From Hyphomicrobiaceae bacterium (GTDB lineage Bacteria; Pseudomonadota; Alphaproteobacteria; Rhizobiales; Hyphomicrobiaceae): a DNA stretch of 64,000 nt. The notes below the pieces were generated by a model. It worked only from the letters and a program-made list of their open reading frames with translations. It had not been told where the DNA came from and did no database searches. Made by a program: the position numbers and the translations under genes. Below, in pieces: positions 36,860 through 48,788 of this stretch; position 1 is the stretch's first letter; each line of letters begins with the position of its first letter. The stretch is taken from assembly GCA_020442165.1 (NCBI GenBank), contig JAGRKV010000032.1:62001-126000 (forward strand), in the 5' to 3' direction.

Positions 36860-39829
36860 CTAGCCGAGCGCATCGGCCACAAGCTTTTTCTGTTCCTCGG
36901 CATGCTTGCGCGCAAGACCGGTTGCGGTGGCCGCGGATGCAGGGCGACCGGCATAGCGCGCGCGCTTCACATGGCCGTCGACGTGCTCCAGCACCCATTC
37001 CAGGTTCGGCTCGATGAATGTCCAGGCGCCCATGTTCTTGGGTTCTTCCTGACACCACACGATATCGGTGGCGTTGGGGAAGCGGCCGATTTCGTGGATC
37101 AGCGAGCGCGCAGGGAAGGGATAGAGCTGCTCAACGCGCAAAACGACTGTATCCGTGACGCCGCTCGCTTCGCGCGCGTCGATGATGTCGTAGTAGACCT
37201 TGCCGGTGCACAGGACAACGCGCTTGATCTCGTTGTCGGGCGCCAGAACGATCTTCTCCTTGCTGTCCGGGCGATTGACGCGATCGGCGTCATCCCAAAG
37301 GACGCGGTGGAACGTGGTGCCTTCGCCCATTTCCTCCAGGCGCGAGATGACGCGCTTGTGGCGCAGCAGCGACTTCGGCGTCATCAGGATCAAAGGCTTC
37401 CTGAACTTGCGGTGGATCTGGCGGCGGAGGATGTGGAAATAGTTGGCAGGCGTCGTGCAGTTGGCGACCTGCCAGTTATCTTCCGCGGAAAGCTGCAAGT
37501 AGCGTTCAAGACGCGCGGAAGAGTGCTCTGGTCCCTGGCCCTCATAGCCGTGCGGCAGAAGACAGACGAGTCCGGACATGCGCAACCACTTGCGTTCACC
37601 AGACGACAGGAACTGATCGAAGATCACCTGCGCGCCATTGGCGAAATCGCCGAACTGGCCTTCCCACATGACAAGCGCGTTGGGCTCGGCCAGCGAGTAG
37701 CCGTACTCGAAACCGAGAACCGCCTCTTCGGAGAGCATCGAATTGATGACCTCATAGCGGGCCTGGTCGGGCGATATGTGCCGCAGCGGTGTGAAGCGAC
37801 GCTCGGTCTGCTGGTCGATCAGCACCGAGTGGCGCTGAGAGAAAGTTCCACGCTCGCAATCCTGGCCGGACAGGCGGACGGGTACGCCGTCGACACAAAG
37901 CGTGCCGAAGGCCAAATGCTCGGCCATGCCCCAGTCGATGCCCTCACCGGATTCGACCATCTCGCGACGGCGTTCCAGCAGGCGCGCCACCGTCTTGTGT
38001 GCGTTGAAATCGGCCGGGATCGTGGTGATGCGACGGCCAATATCGAGGAGCTTGGTGACGGGAATACCAGTCTGGCCACGGCGGGCCTCGTCTTCAGCAA
38101 AGCCTATCGACGACCAGCGGCCATCGAGCCAATCGGCCTTGTTTGGCTTGTAGCTGTCGGAATCGGTGAATTCCTTATCGAGATGCGTACGGAAGGCGGC
38201 GCGCATCTCCTCCACACCTTCCTCCGTCATGACGCCTTCTTTGACGAGACGCTCGGCGTAGATGCTCGTGACCGGCGGATGGCTCTTGATGGCGCGATAC
38301 ATGCGCGGCTGCGTGAACATCGGCTCGTCGGATTCGTTATGACCGAACCGGCGGTAGCAGAACATGTCGATGACGACCGGCTTCTGGAACTTCTGCCGGA
38401 ACTCTGTGGCGATCTTGGCCACATGCACCACTGCTTCCGGGTTGTCGCCGTTCACATGGAAGATCGGTGCTTCAATCATGCGGGCGACGTCGGAACAGTA
38501 GGGCGACGAGCGCGAGTGGCGCGGATTGGTCGTGAAGCCGATCTGGTTGTTGATGATGAAGTGGATGGAACCGCCAGTGCGGTGCCCCTTCAGCCCGGAC
38601 AGCCCGAAGCATTCAGCCACGACGCCCTGGCCGGCGAATGCGGCGTCGCCATGGATGAGCAGCGGCATGACCGGCGTGCGCTCGCCCGCCTTGCAGCCAT
38701 GCTGATCCTGCTTCGCGCGCACCTTGCCAAGCACGACGGGATCGACGATCTCTAGATGCGAGGGGTTGGCGGTCAGCGACAAGTGCACGTTGTTGCCGTC
38801 GAAAGAGCGGTCGGACGAAGCACCGAGGTGGTACTTCACGTCGCCTGAACCCTCGACCTCCTCGGGCTTGAATGAGCCGCCCTTGAATTCGTTGAAGATG
38901 GCGCGATGCGGCTTTCCCATCACGCTGGCGAGCACGTTGAGCCTGCCGCGGTGGGCCATGCCCAGCACGATCTCGCGTACGCCAAGCTGGCCGCCGCGCT
39001 TGATGATCTGCTCCAGTGCTGGAACCATCGCCTCGCCGCCATCAAGGCCGAAGCGCTTGGTGCCGGTGTACTTGACGTCGCAGAACTTCTCGAAGGCTTC
39101 AGCCTCGATCAGCTTGTTGAGGATCGCCTTCTTGCCTTCGATGGTGAACCGGATGTCCTTTTCCGGTCCCTCGATGCGCTCCTGGATCCACGACTTCTGC
39201 GCCGGCGAAGTGATGTGCATGAACTGCACGCCGATATGCCGGCAATAGGTGCGCCTGAGGATCGCGATGATCTCGCGGATAGAAGCCGTCTCCAGACCAA
39301 GCACCTTATCGATGAAAATTGGGCGGTCGAAATCAGCCTCGGTGAAACCGTAGGTCTCCGGCTTCAGCTCCCGGTGGACCTTGCGGTCGGCAAGACCGAG
39401 CGGATCGAGATCGGCGGCCAGATGCCCCATGACGCGGTAGGAGCGGATCAACATGAGGGCGCGGATCGAATCCTGGGTCGCCCGCAGCGAGGCTACCGGC
39501 GACATGTCGAAGCCGGCGAAATGCGCGCGAGCCGAAATCTTGTTGCGGATGTCCTGCTCAACCGCCGCATAGTCTCCGGTGAGCGCGGAGGTCAGCTCGT
39601 CGTTGACCGCAAGCTGATTGAGCGGAACTGCCCAAGATGCATGCTCGGCGCGGCTCGGCTCCTCGCTGACATGGCCCGATTTCATTGACTCGAAAAAGTG
39701 GCGCCACTCGTCGGACACCGAGCCGGGGTTCTTCTCGTATTCTTCCTGCAGCTGTTCGATGTAGGCGGCGTTGGCACCGTCAAGGAAGGCGGTGCGGAGG
39801 AACTGATCGTTCTGCGCCTGTCGTGACAT
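36860..39829 (-). CDS. sucA: 2-oxoglutarate dehydrogenase E1
   Basis: A 989-residue thiamine-diphosphate decarboxylase. The N-terminal E2-binding segment (TAFLDGANAAYIEQLQEEYE) is followed by the ThDP fold with GMAHRGRLNVLASVMGKP, HLGASSDR, the Mg site HGDAAFAGQGVVAECF ... INNQIGFTT, and FCYRRFGHNESDEP. The C-terminal LLPHGYEGQGPEHSSARLER is also present. It catalyses the first step of 2-oxoglutarate to succinyl-CoA. In most rhizobia it directly follows sucD; here a pair of opposite-strand genes lies between, so it needs its own promoter in 39830-40386. Confidence 0.97.
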   Translation of the reverse strand: MSRQAQNDQFLRTAFLDGANAAYIEQLQEEYEKNPGSVSDEWRHFFESMKSGHVSEEPSRAEHASWAVPLNQLAVNDELTSALTGDYAAVEQDIRNKISARAHFAGFDMSPVASLRATQDSIRALMLIRSYRVMGHLAADLDPLGLADRKVHRELKPETYGFTEADFDRPIFIDKVLGLETASIREIIAILRRTYCRHIGVQFMHITSPAQKSWIQERIEGPEKDIRFTIEGKKAILNKLIEAEAFEKFCDVKYTGTKRFGLDGGEAMVPALEQIIKRGGQLGVREIVLGMAHRGRLNVLASVMGKPHRAIFNEFKGGSFKPEEVEGSGDVKYHLGASSDRSFDGNNVHLSLTANPSHLEIVDPVVLGKVRAKQDQHGCKAGERTPVMPLLIHGDAAFAGQGVVAECFGLSGLKGHRTGGSIHFIINNQIGFTTNPRHSRSSPYCSDVARMIEAPIFHVNGDNPEAVVHVAKIATEFRQKFQKPVVIDMFCYRRFGHNESDEPMFTQPRMYRAIKSHPPVTSIYAERLVKEGVMTEEGVEEMRAAFRTHLDKEFTDSDSYKPNKADWLDGRWSSIGFAEDEARRGQTGIPVTKLLDIGRRITTIPADFNAHKTVARLLERRREMVESGEGIDWGMAEHLAFGTLCVDGVPVRLSGQDCERGTFSQRHSVLIDQQTERRFTPLRHISPDQARYEVINSMLSEEAVLGFEYGYSLAEPNALVMWEGQFGDFANGAQVIFDQFLSSGERKWLRMSGLVCLLPHGYEGQGPEHSSARLERYLQLSAEDNWQVANCTTPANYFHILRRQIHRKFRKPLILMTPKSLLRHKRVISRLEEMGEGTTFHRVLWDDADRVNRPDSKEKIVLAPDNEIKRVVLCTGKVYYDIIDAREASGVTDTVVLRVEQLYPFPARSLIHEIGRFPNATDIVWCQEEPKNMGAWTFIEPNLEWVLEHVDGHVKRARYAGRPASAATATGLARKHAEEQKKLVADALG

Positions 39830-40386
39830 TTGATATCCTTAGGATTTTTGTCAGGGCCGTCGAAGACCGCCGCGATCGGACTGACGCGCAACGCTGCCGA
39901 GTAATGCGCGGCATTCGGTCACTATGTAGTCCGTTTATGCCTTGCGTTTAAGACCGTCGAAAGAAGGGGGCAAATGCAGGAATCCGGGCCAGATGCTCGG
40001 TTGGCAGCCAAGGTGCCAGGATGGCGGGCACGTTGTGGTCTGCGCGTGCCGCCTTCTGACAAGCTGGGCGGACAACTGTCACGCGTCTTCGATCATCCGG
40101 TCGTCACATATTCCATTGCGCATTGGCGGATAGGCCAATCAGGCCTGCAAACTGCGCGCGCCGGTGACAATGTCCGCAACAGCTATTTTTTTCCTTTATG
40201 CAACAATTTGCAAAGAGAATATTGCATTGCAGCGATTTGCATTTTCTTCCGATTTGATGTTGCTCGGCTGTCGGATTTTGGTTGAACTTGTGGTGGATCA
40301 GAATTATCAACGAGGGATAACATACTAAAATGACGGCCAACAAAAGTAAGAAAGTTTCGTAGCGCCGGATCTCGGGAGGAAGCGGC
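39830..40386. other. Divergent promoter region between sucA and the sulfide dehydrogenase genes
   Basis: No gene is convincing in these 557 bases. The right half is AT-rich. One TGCATTGCA palindrome (40223-40231) resembles the sites before the phasin gene, but a single match can be chance. Confidence 0.45.
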
Positions 40387-41154
40387 ATGCGACTTGGGAA
40401 CCGTTTGGTTCGCTACCAGTCTAACTGCGTGTTGCGACACGCACCTATCGTCCAAGCAGTGATAGCCACGTTCCTCTTTGCAGGAACAATTGGTTCTGCC
40501 ATAGCGGACACCACTGACGCTGGTGAGAAGCTGTTCAAGGTCTGCAAGGCCTGTCACGAAATCGGAGAGGGCGCCCACAACAAGGTGGGGCCGCATCTCG
40601 ATGGCATCATCGGCCGCACCGCCGGCACCGTCAGCGGCTTCAACTATTCCAAAGCCATGCTCGAAGCCGGTACTTCAGGTCTGAAGTGGGACCACGAGAA
40701 TCTGGCAAAGTATCTGGAACGGCCGCGTGATTTCATTGCTGGCAATCGCATGTCCTACCGGGGCATGGCCGACACCAAGGACCGCGAAACGCTCATCGCG
40801 TGGCTCGGAAAAGCTTCGTCCGCAAAGGCTGCTGTCGACCCGAAAGCGCTGCCAGTTGCTGTCCCAATCAGCGCTGAAGCACGCAGCTTTACCGACATCG
40901 TTCTGGCACAGAAGGGCGACCCGGAATACGGTGAATACCTCGCGGGCGAATGCGTGACATGCCATCAATCGAGCGGCCACGCCGACGGCATTCCCTCGAT
41001 CGTAGGCTTGCCCGCCGACTATTTCGTTCACGCACTCTTCGAGTACAAAACCAATGTTCGGCGCAACGAAGTCATGAAGTTGCGCGTGGTCAATCTCACC
41101 AATGAAGAGATCGCGGCCTTGGCAGCGTATTTCAGCAAACTCGAGCCAAAATAA
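40387..41154 (+). CDS. fccA: Diheme cytochrome c, probable FccA-type subunit of sulfide dehydrogenase
   Basis: 255 residues. After a leader containing ATFLFAGTIGSAIADTT come two haem-binding domains. The first (about 45-140) has CKACH, GPHLDGIIGR and a later methionine ligand region (NRMSYRGM), like class I cytochrome c2/c550. The second (about 175-255) has CVTCH and resembles cytochrome subunits of flavocytochrome c. It would take electrons from the flavoprotein encoded 57 bases downstream and pass them on in the periplasm. This two-gene arrangement defines sulfide dehydrogenase; the fused c2-like first domain is larger than in classical FccA. Confidence 0.82.
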   Translation: MRLGNRLVRYQSNCVLRHAPIVQAVIATFLFAGTIGSAIADTTDAGEKLFKVCKACHEIGEGAHNKVGPHLDGIIGRTAGTVSGFNYSKAMLEAGTSGLKWDHENLAKYLERPRDFIAGNRMSYRGMADTKDRETLIAWLGKASSAKAAVDPKALPVAVPISAEARSFTDIVLAQKGDPEYGEYLAGECVTCHQSSGHADGIPSIVGLPADYFVHALFEYKTNVRRNEVMKLRVVNLTNEEIAALAAYFSKLEPK

Positions 41155-41211
41155 TCGCACGACGGGCGGCCCGGGGACGATTAACAAAGAACAACTGATG
41201 GAGGACGACAC

Positions 41212-42489
41212 ATGCAAGGAGGATTGACACGCAGGCACTTTGGTCTGCTCCTGTCAACCAGTGCTGCAGTATTGGCGGTGCCCGCTTATCTTCGCGCTCA
41301 AGGAAAGCCAAAGGTCGTGGTGATCGGTGGCGGCGCGGGCGGTGCAACGGCTGCACGGTACATTGCCAAGGACTCAGAAAATGCCATCGACGTCACGTTG
41401 ATCGATGAGTCCGCGAAATTCACCACCTGTTTCTTTTCGAATCTCTATCTCGGCGGCTATCGCGATTTCAAATCCATTACTCATGGCTATGATAAATTGG
41501 AGTCCAATTACGGCATCAAGAAAGTGACCGGGCGTGCGGAATCTGTCGACGTTGCCGCAAAAACGGTGAAGATGGCCGATGGCTCGACCATTCCCTATGA
41601 TCGCCTTATCGTGTCGCCGGGAATCGACATCGTTTACGATTCAATTTCTGGCTATTCCAAGGAAGCAGCCGAAATTGCGCCGCATGCCTGGAAGGCGGGG
41701 CCGCAGACAGAGCTGCTCAAGGCCAAACTTGATGCCATTCAAGACGGCCAGAATATTGTGATGGTGGCTCCGCCCAACCCCTATCGTTGTCCGCCGGGGC
41801 CGTATGAGCGTGTTTCGATGATGGCGCATGCCCTGAAGGGGAAGGGCTACAAGAACTGCAAGATCATTGTGATCGACCCCAAGGAGAAATTCTCCAAGCA
41901 GGCGCTGTTCCAGGAAGGCTGGCAGAAACACTACCAAGGCATGGTTGAGTGGTACGGGCCATCCGTCCACGGCGGCATCAAGAGTGTCGATGTCAAGTCG
42001 GGTGCGGTGACAACGGATCTCGACACGTTCAAAGGCGCGCTGCTCAACGTGATTCCGGCCCAGAAGGCCGGGGCGATCGCCGCGGCAGCTGGACTGACGG
42101 ACGACAGCGGCTTCTGCCCGATCGACGCCAGCACCATGCGCTCTACCAAGGACCCGAACATCTTCATCATCGGAGATGCTTCAATCGCCGGTGCGATGCC
42201 GAAATCCGCCTTCTCGGCCAACAGCCAAGCCAAGGTTGCCGCGATGAATGTCCGCGGCGATCTCATCGGCTCCAAGGTCTTCCCGGCGAAATACGCCAAC
42301 ACATGCTGGAGCCTGATCGAAACGGACGATGGCGTGAAGGTTGGCGCGCAATACGCTCCGGCGGAGGGCAAGATTGCCGCCACGTCCACCTTCATCAGCC
42401 AAACCGGCGAGGACGCCGCCTTGCGCAAGTCCAACTATGAAGAGTCGGTGGGCTGGTACTCTGGTATCACCGCCGACATGTTCGGCTGA
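41212..42489 (+). CDS. fccB: Flavocytochrome c sulfide dehydrogenase, flavin subunit (FccB/SoxF-like)
   Basis: 425 residues with a Tat-type leader (LTRRHFGLLLSTSAAVLAVP). The FAD-binding motif VVVIGGGAGGATAARYI follows, then a cysteine region (KFTTCFFSNLYLGGY) and the second redox cysteine region RCPPGPYERVSMMAH. The C-terminal FCSD-flavin-binding domain ends KSNYEESVGWYSGITADMFG. The enzyme oxidises sulfide to sulfur or polysulfide in the periplasm and reduces the partner cytochrome. It is translated from GGAGGACGACAC-ATG and forms a two-gene operon with the cytochrome, closed by a strong hairpin. Confidence 0.92.
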   Translation: MQGGLTRRHFGLLLSTSAAVLAVPAYLRAQGKPKVVVIGGGAGGATAARYIAKDSENAIDVTLIDESAKFTTCFFSNLYLGGYRDFKSITHGYDKLESNYGIKKVTGRAESVDVAAKTVKMADGSTIPYDRLIVSPGIDIVYDSISGYSKEAAEIAPHAWKAGPQTELLKAKLDAIQDGQNIVMVAPPNPYRCPPGPYERVSMMAHALKGKGYKNCKIIVIDPKEKFSKQALFQEGWQKHYQGMVEWYGPSVHGGIKSVDVKSGAVTTDLDTFKGALLNVIPAQKAGAIAAAAGLTDDSGFCPIDASTMRSTKDPNIFIIGDASIAGAMPKSAFSANSQAKVAAMNVRGDLIGSKVFPAKYANTCWSLIETDDGVKVGAQYAPAEGKIAATSTFISQTGEDAALRKSNYEESVGWYSGITADMFG

Positions 42490-42544
42490 GCCTGATGAGC
42501 GGGGTTTCGGCCCCGCATCATAGGGCACATGAGACCGCAACGGA

Positions 42545-42575
42545 AAAGGCGAGGGGTGGGCCACCCCTCGCCTTT
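42545..42575. terminator. Terminator hairpin between fccB and sucD
   Basis: AAAGGCGAGGGGTGG pairs with CCACCCCTCGCCTTT around one base. The A/T ends let it act in both directions for the convergent fccB and sucD. Confidence 0.85.
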
Positions 42576-42610
42576 CGTATTTCCTGCCGTGCCGGATGGA
42601 GGCTAGAGGG

Positions 42611-43516
42611 CTAGTTGCCCTTCAGCACATCGACAAGCGTCTTGCCAAGCTTGGCGGGCGACTTGGAAACGCGGATGCCCGCCGCTTCCATTGCTGCGAT
42701 CTTGTCCTTGGCGCCACCCTTGCCGCCGGAGATGACGGCGCCAGCGTGGCCCATCGTGCGGCCTGGCGGTGCGGTCAGACCGGCAATGAACCCTACCATC
42801 GGCTTCTTGCGGCCCTTCTTGGCCTGTTCGATCAGCCATGCCGAGGCATCTTCTTCAGCCGAGCCACCGATCTCGCCGATCATGATGATGCTCTCGGTCG
42901 CGGGATCGTCAAGGAACAGGTCGAGCACGTCGATGAACTCGGTTCCTTTCACCGGGTCGCCGCCGATGCCGATGGCGGTGGTCTGCCCGAGACCCTCATT
43001 GGTGGTCTGGAACACAGCTTCATAAGTGAGCGTGCCGGAGCGCGACAGCACGCCGACCGAGCCCTTCTTGAAGATATTGCCGGGCATGATGCCGATCTTG
43101 CACTCGTCTGGGGTCAGCACGCCGGGGCAGTTGGGGCCGACGAGGCGGGACTTCGACTTGTCGAGTCGTGCCTTCACCTTGACCATGTCCATGACGGGCA
43201 CGCCTTCGGTGATCGCGACGATGAGCGGCACTTCCGCATCGATCGCCTCGATGATGGCGTCGGCCGCACCAGCCGGCGGCACGTAAACCACGGTCGCGTT
43301 GGCGCCGGTCTCCTTGATGCCGTCGGCGACGCTCTTGAAGATCGGCAACTTTTCGCCGCCCTTACCCGTCCACGACTCGCCGCCCTTCTTGGGATGGATT
43401 CCGCCGACCATCTTGGTGCCGTGGTAGGCGAGCGCCTGCTCGGTATGGAACGTGCCGGTCTTGCCGGTGAGCCCCTGCACGAGAATCTTGGTGTCTTTGT
43501 TTATCAGGATGGACAT
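42611..43516 (-). CDS. sucD: Succinyl-CoA synthetase alpha subunit
   Basis: 301 residues. CoA-binding [20 protein letters not shown] begins the protein (ATG 43516, [10 protein letters not shown]). [20 protein letters not shown] is in the middle, and the phospho-histidine motif [18 protein letters not shown] is near residue 245. With SucC it makes succinate and ATP/GTP from succinyl-CoA. It starts four bases after the sucC stop, so the two are translationally close. Downstream, where rhizobia usually have sucA, the fcc pair and a terminator follow. Confidence 0.97.
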   Translation of the reverse strand: MSILINKDTKILVQGLTGKTGTFHTEQALAYHGTKMVGGIHPKKGGESWTGKGGEKLPIFKSVADGIKETGANATVVYVPPAGAADAIIEAIDAEVPLIVAITEGVPVMDMVKVKARLDKSKSRLVGPNCPGVLTPDECKIGIMPGNIFKKGSVGVLSRSGTLTYEAVFQTTNEGLGQTTAIGIGGDPVKGTEFIDVLDLFLDDPATESIIMIGEIGGSAEEDASAWLIEQAKKGRKKPMVGFIAGLTAPPGRTMGHAGAVISGGKGGAKDKIAAMEAAGIRVSKSPAKLGKTLVDVLKGN

Positions 43517-43520
43517 ATGC

Positions 43521-44717
<1,197 letters not shown>

Positions 44718-44932
44718 CGCTTCGATCCATCAAATGCGCCGCTTCATGGCGTCAGTTGTAGTGGCACTTCCGTTGCTCTGGTAATGCCGCCGATGATTTT
44801 TTATGCCCCGTCCGCCATCTGGCGGAGCGAGAGCCGCTCCCAGTCGCCTTCCAACTCGTTTTTCTACGTCCGAGCGGGATCTTACCGACCGCTTCCACCG
44901 GCCACCACAGACACTGGTGATTCCCAATTTGT

Positions 44933-44957
44933 GGTATACCGTATGCCATATTGGCAT
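44933..44957. promoter_or_regulatory. Twin palindromes upstream of sucCD
   Basis: GGTATACC (44933-44940) is followed two bases later by ATGCCA-TAT-TGGCAT (44943-44957), both perfect. They lie 216-240 bases before the sucC start. GntR-family regulators often bind sites of this size, but the factor is unknown. Confidence 0.4.
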
Positions 44958-45119
44958 GGTTCGGGAAGCCTGATGGAGCAGAGAACGTGCTTTGACTGCC
45001 AATCTTACTGGAAATGCGCTTCAGGCTGGAATTTCGACCGACGGACCATCGTTGTGTGATGGTGCCGCGGTCATGATTTCCTGCGCGGAACGCACGCCCC
45101 GGATGGGCCGCCCGCAAGC

Positions 45120-45150
45120 GAAACGGCGCGCCCCGAGGGGCGCGCCGCCT
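45120..45150 (-). terminator. Hairpin after mdh
   Basis: GGCGCGCCCC and GGGGCGCGCC (45125-45146) form a perfect 10-bp stem. It is followed on the minus strand by GTTTCG, so the T tract is short. Confidence 0.6.
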
Positions 45151-45155
45151 TAGCT

Positions 45156-46619
<1,464 letters not shown>

Positions 46620-47741
46620 TCAAAGTTCCTGGGAAATCGTGGTGGTGCGATCGGTACGGTGGGCGACGTAGTTTTCAGAGCGCATTTCAATCAATCGCGA
46701 CGCAGTTCTGGTGAACAAATCGGCACCGTCGCCGCTGACGTAGAGGCTATCTGGCTGGGCATCGGCTGATACGACGATGCAGACGCCGTTGTCGTAGAAC
46801 GTATCGATCAGATTGATGAACCGGCGGGCATGATCGCGCCGGGCAGAGTTCATCACCGGAATGTCATCAATCAACACGGTGTGGAAGGCGTGGGCGATTG
46901 CCAGGTAGTCCAACGACCCCAAAGGGCGCTCGCAAAGATCGGAAAAACCGAAACGCGCCACGCCAGCAGCGGCCGCCGGCACCGTCAGGTGGCGGCCCTT
47001 GACCTCGATGACGGCGGGCTCGGGCCTGTGATGGCCTGTCAAGCGATCCCAATGGTTGTCCATCGCCGCCCGGGCTGCACTGTCGGGCGGGGTGAAATAG
47101 AGCGGCTGCCCGGCGATCTTATCGAGCCGGAAGTCCTTTGCGGATTCCAACTCGATGACGTCCATGTTCTCCTCAATGAGATCGATGAACGGCAGGAACA
47201 GCTGCCGGTTGAGGCCGTGGCGGTAGAGATCGCGCGGCAGCGCGTTGGAGGTTGCGACGATCACCACCTGCCGCTCGAAAACAACCTTGAAGAAGCGGCC
47301 CAGGATCATGGCGTCGGCAATGTCGGTCACATGGAGCTCATCGAAGCACAAGAGACCGGGTGATCCGACCATCTCAAGGGCGACGTGAGGAATCGGGTCA
47401 CCTTCATGGTTCTTGCGGGCGACGGCGATGCGCTCATGAACCTCCGCCATGAACTCATGGAAATGGCTTCGGCGCTTGCGCTCGAACGCGGCTGCCTCAA
47501 AAAACAGGTCCATCAGCATCGTCTTGCCGCGACCAACCCCGCCATGGAGATAGACGCCGCGCGGTGTCACCGGGACCTTGCGCTGCAAGCGGGCAAAGAG
47601 GCCGCGGCCGGGCGGTTTCAAGTTTGCGAGTTCGTCGGCCAGACAATCAAACCGGTCGGCGGCGGCAAGCTGCGCGGCGTCGGGCTCGATCTCGCCCGCC
47701 GCGACCCTCTCCTCGTAACTCGCTCGTACCGGATGTTTCAT
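46620..47741 (-). CDS. zapE: Cell division protein ZapE (AFG1-like ATPase)
   Basis: About 373 residues. Walker A is YLHGGVGRGKTMLMDLFF and Walker B GLLCFDELHVTDIADAM. The sensor region is VIVATSNALPRDLYRHGL, and the C-terminal AFG1 motifs RRFINLIDTFYDNG and FTRTASRLIEM are present. ZapE is an AAA-like ATPase that contacts FtsZ during constriction; the eukaryotic relative AFG1/LACE1 acts in mitochondrial protein turnover. ATG 47741 (MKHPVRASYEER) is preferred. Adjacency to mdh and the suc genes is common in rhizobia. Confidence 0.94.
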   Translation of the reverse strand: MKHPVRASYEERVAAGEIEPDAAQLAAADRFDCLADELANLKPPGRGLFARLQRKVPVTPRGVYLHGGVGRGKTMLMDLFFEAAAFERKRRSHFHEFMAEVHERIAVARKNHEGDPIPHVALEMVGSPGLLCFDELHVTDIADAMILGRFFKVVFERQVVIVATSNALPRDLYRHGLNRQLFLPFIDLIEENMDVIELESAKDFRLDKIAGQPLYFTPPDSAARAAMDNHWDRLTGHHRPEPAVIEVKGRHLTVPAAAAGVARFGFSDLCERPLGSLDYLAIAHAFHTVLIDDIPVMNSARRDHARRFINLIDTFYDNGVCIVVSADAQPDSLYVSGDGADLFTRTASRLIEMRSENYVAHRTDRTTTISQEL

Positions 47742-48111
47742 TGAGGCTCCCGCCGAAAGCACTCCAGCTATGCATTTACCGCAATGCTCGTTAAGTGGTC
47801 AGCCGCTCTTGTCACCGGTCATCGCCAAAAATTGCCGGAAACTCCAGTTGCACGATCGGCTATGTTGATTGAACCTCGTTCAAATCCGAAACGCAATTTT
47901 GCGGCACTGCAGCATCACGTCGCGGGCCGAATCGACAGGCTCTTGTTAAAAATAAATATATGTCTCGTATATGCCGTATTGTGCAGCGCAGTATCCCCGC
48001 CGCTTGTCGACGCGGATACTCTGCGTCCTTAGAGGCGGCCTGGGCCGACGTTCCCGACAACAAACCAAGGGGGACCGGTCCCGGCAACGAATAACCAGAG
48101 CGAGGTTCATC
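47742..48111. other. Divergent region between zapE and an acetyltransferase
   Basis: No gene was found in 370 bases. An AT-rich patch around 47940-47975 (TTGTTAAAAATAAATATATG) looks like a promoter for the acetyltransferase. Confidence 0.4.
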
Positions 48112-48690
48112 ATGAGCGAGCAACGAATCTGGGGAGGAACTATTCGCAAACTTTGGCCGACGGAGACAGACAAGTTCCGCGGACACTTGTTGCGGCTCGA
48201 CAAAGACGCACGCCGGATGAGATTTGCGCACGGCGTGTCCGATGCATTCATCACGGACTATGCGGACCACATGTCGGAGATGGGTTCGATCGTCTATGGC
48301 TACTTCTCCGGCGGCGAAATGCGCGCAGCGGCGGAGTTGAGAAAGCTCGGTGACGTGTGGGGTCACGAGGCGGAAGCAGCGTTCTCCGTCGAGCGGCCGT
48401 TCCAGGAAAAAGGCATCGGCACCGAATTGATGGGCCGCGTGATCCGCTCGGCACGAAACCGTGGGGTTCACCAGCTCTACATGAGCTGCCTTTCGGAGAA
48501 CGGGAAAATGCAGGCGGTCGCGCGCAAGCACGGTGCAGACCTGCATTTCGAGTACGGCGAGGTGGTGGGTGAAATCATTCCCAATTCGCCCGACTACTTC
48601 TCGTTGATGGCCGAGGCCGTCGATGATCGGGTCGGCTACATGCTTGCCGTGCTCGATCTTCAGTCGCGACTGGCCGTCAACGCGGCCTGA
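48112..48690 (+). CDS. GNAT-family N-acetyltransferase
   Basis: 192 residues. The chain begins RKLWPTETDKFRGHLLRLDK and contains a GNAT core whose acetyl-CoA loop is RPFQEKGIGTELMGRVIRSA (Q-x-x-G-I-G pattern). The C-terminal part is AVARKHGADLHFEYGEVVGE. The arrangement is like proteins annotated as GNAT domains fused to regulatory or stress functions in rhizobia; the substrate is unknown. The ATG at 48112 is chosen because upstream residues are basic and atypical. A strong terminator follows. Confidence 0.85.
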   Translation: MSEQRIWGGTIRKLWPTETDKFRGHLLRLDKDARRMRFAHGVSDAFITDYADHMSEMGSIVYGYFSGGEMRAAAELRKLGDVWGHEAEAAFSVERPFQEKGIGTELMGRVIRSARNRGVHQLYMSCLSENGKMQAVARKHGADLHFEYGEVVGEIIPNSPDYFSLMAEAVDDRVGYMLAVLDLQSRLAVNAA

Positions 48691-48727
48691 AGCCGGCGGC
48701 AAGGATCAGTTGCTTCCAACAAAGTTC

Positions 48728-48763
48728 AAGGGCGCCGGAGCTTGCCGCTCCGGCGCCCTTTCC
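48728..48763. terminator. Terminator between convergent acetyltransferase and phosphatase-like genes
   Basis: AAGGGCGCCGGAGC and GCTCCGGCGCCCTT form a perfect 14-bp stem around TTGCC, followed by TCC. Confidence 0.85.
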
Positions 48764-48788
48764 TATACCCGACCTCACAACCACTCGA

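Larger units (their letters stand above)
44718..45155. other. Region between mdh and sucC
   Basis: No gene was found in these 438 bases. It contains the mdh terminator hairpin at the right and a pair of palindromes (44933-44957). The rest shows no structure. Confidence 0.5.

Noticed and set aside
36617..38755. A 712-codon open frame on the plus strand
   Set aside because: It lies entirely antisense to sucA and the sucB start, with residue usage typical of a high-GC shadow frame and no recognisable domain.
40223..40231. TGCATTGCA as a PhaR site upstream of the sulfide dehydrogenase genes
   Set aside because: A single site of this kind is expected about every 4 kb by chance, and there is no link to polyhydroxyalkanoate genes.
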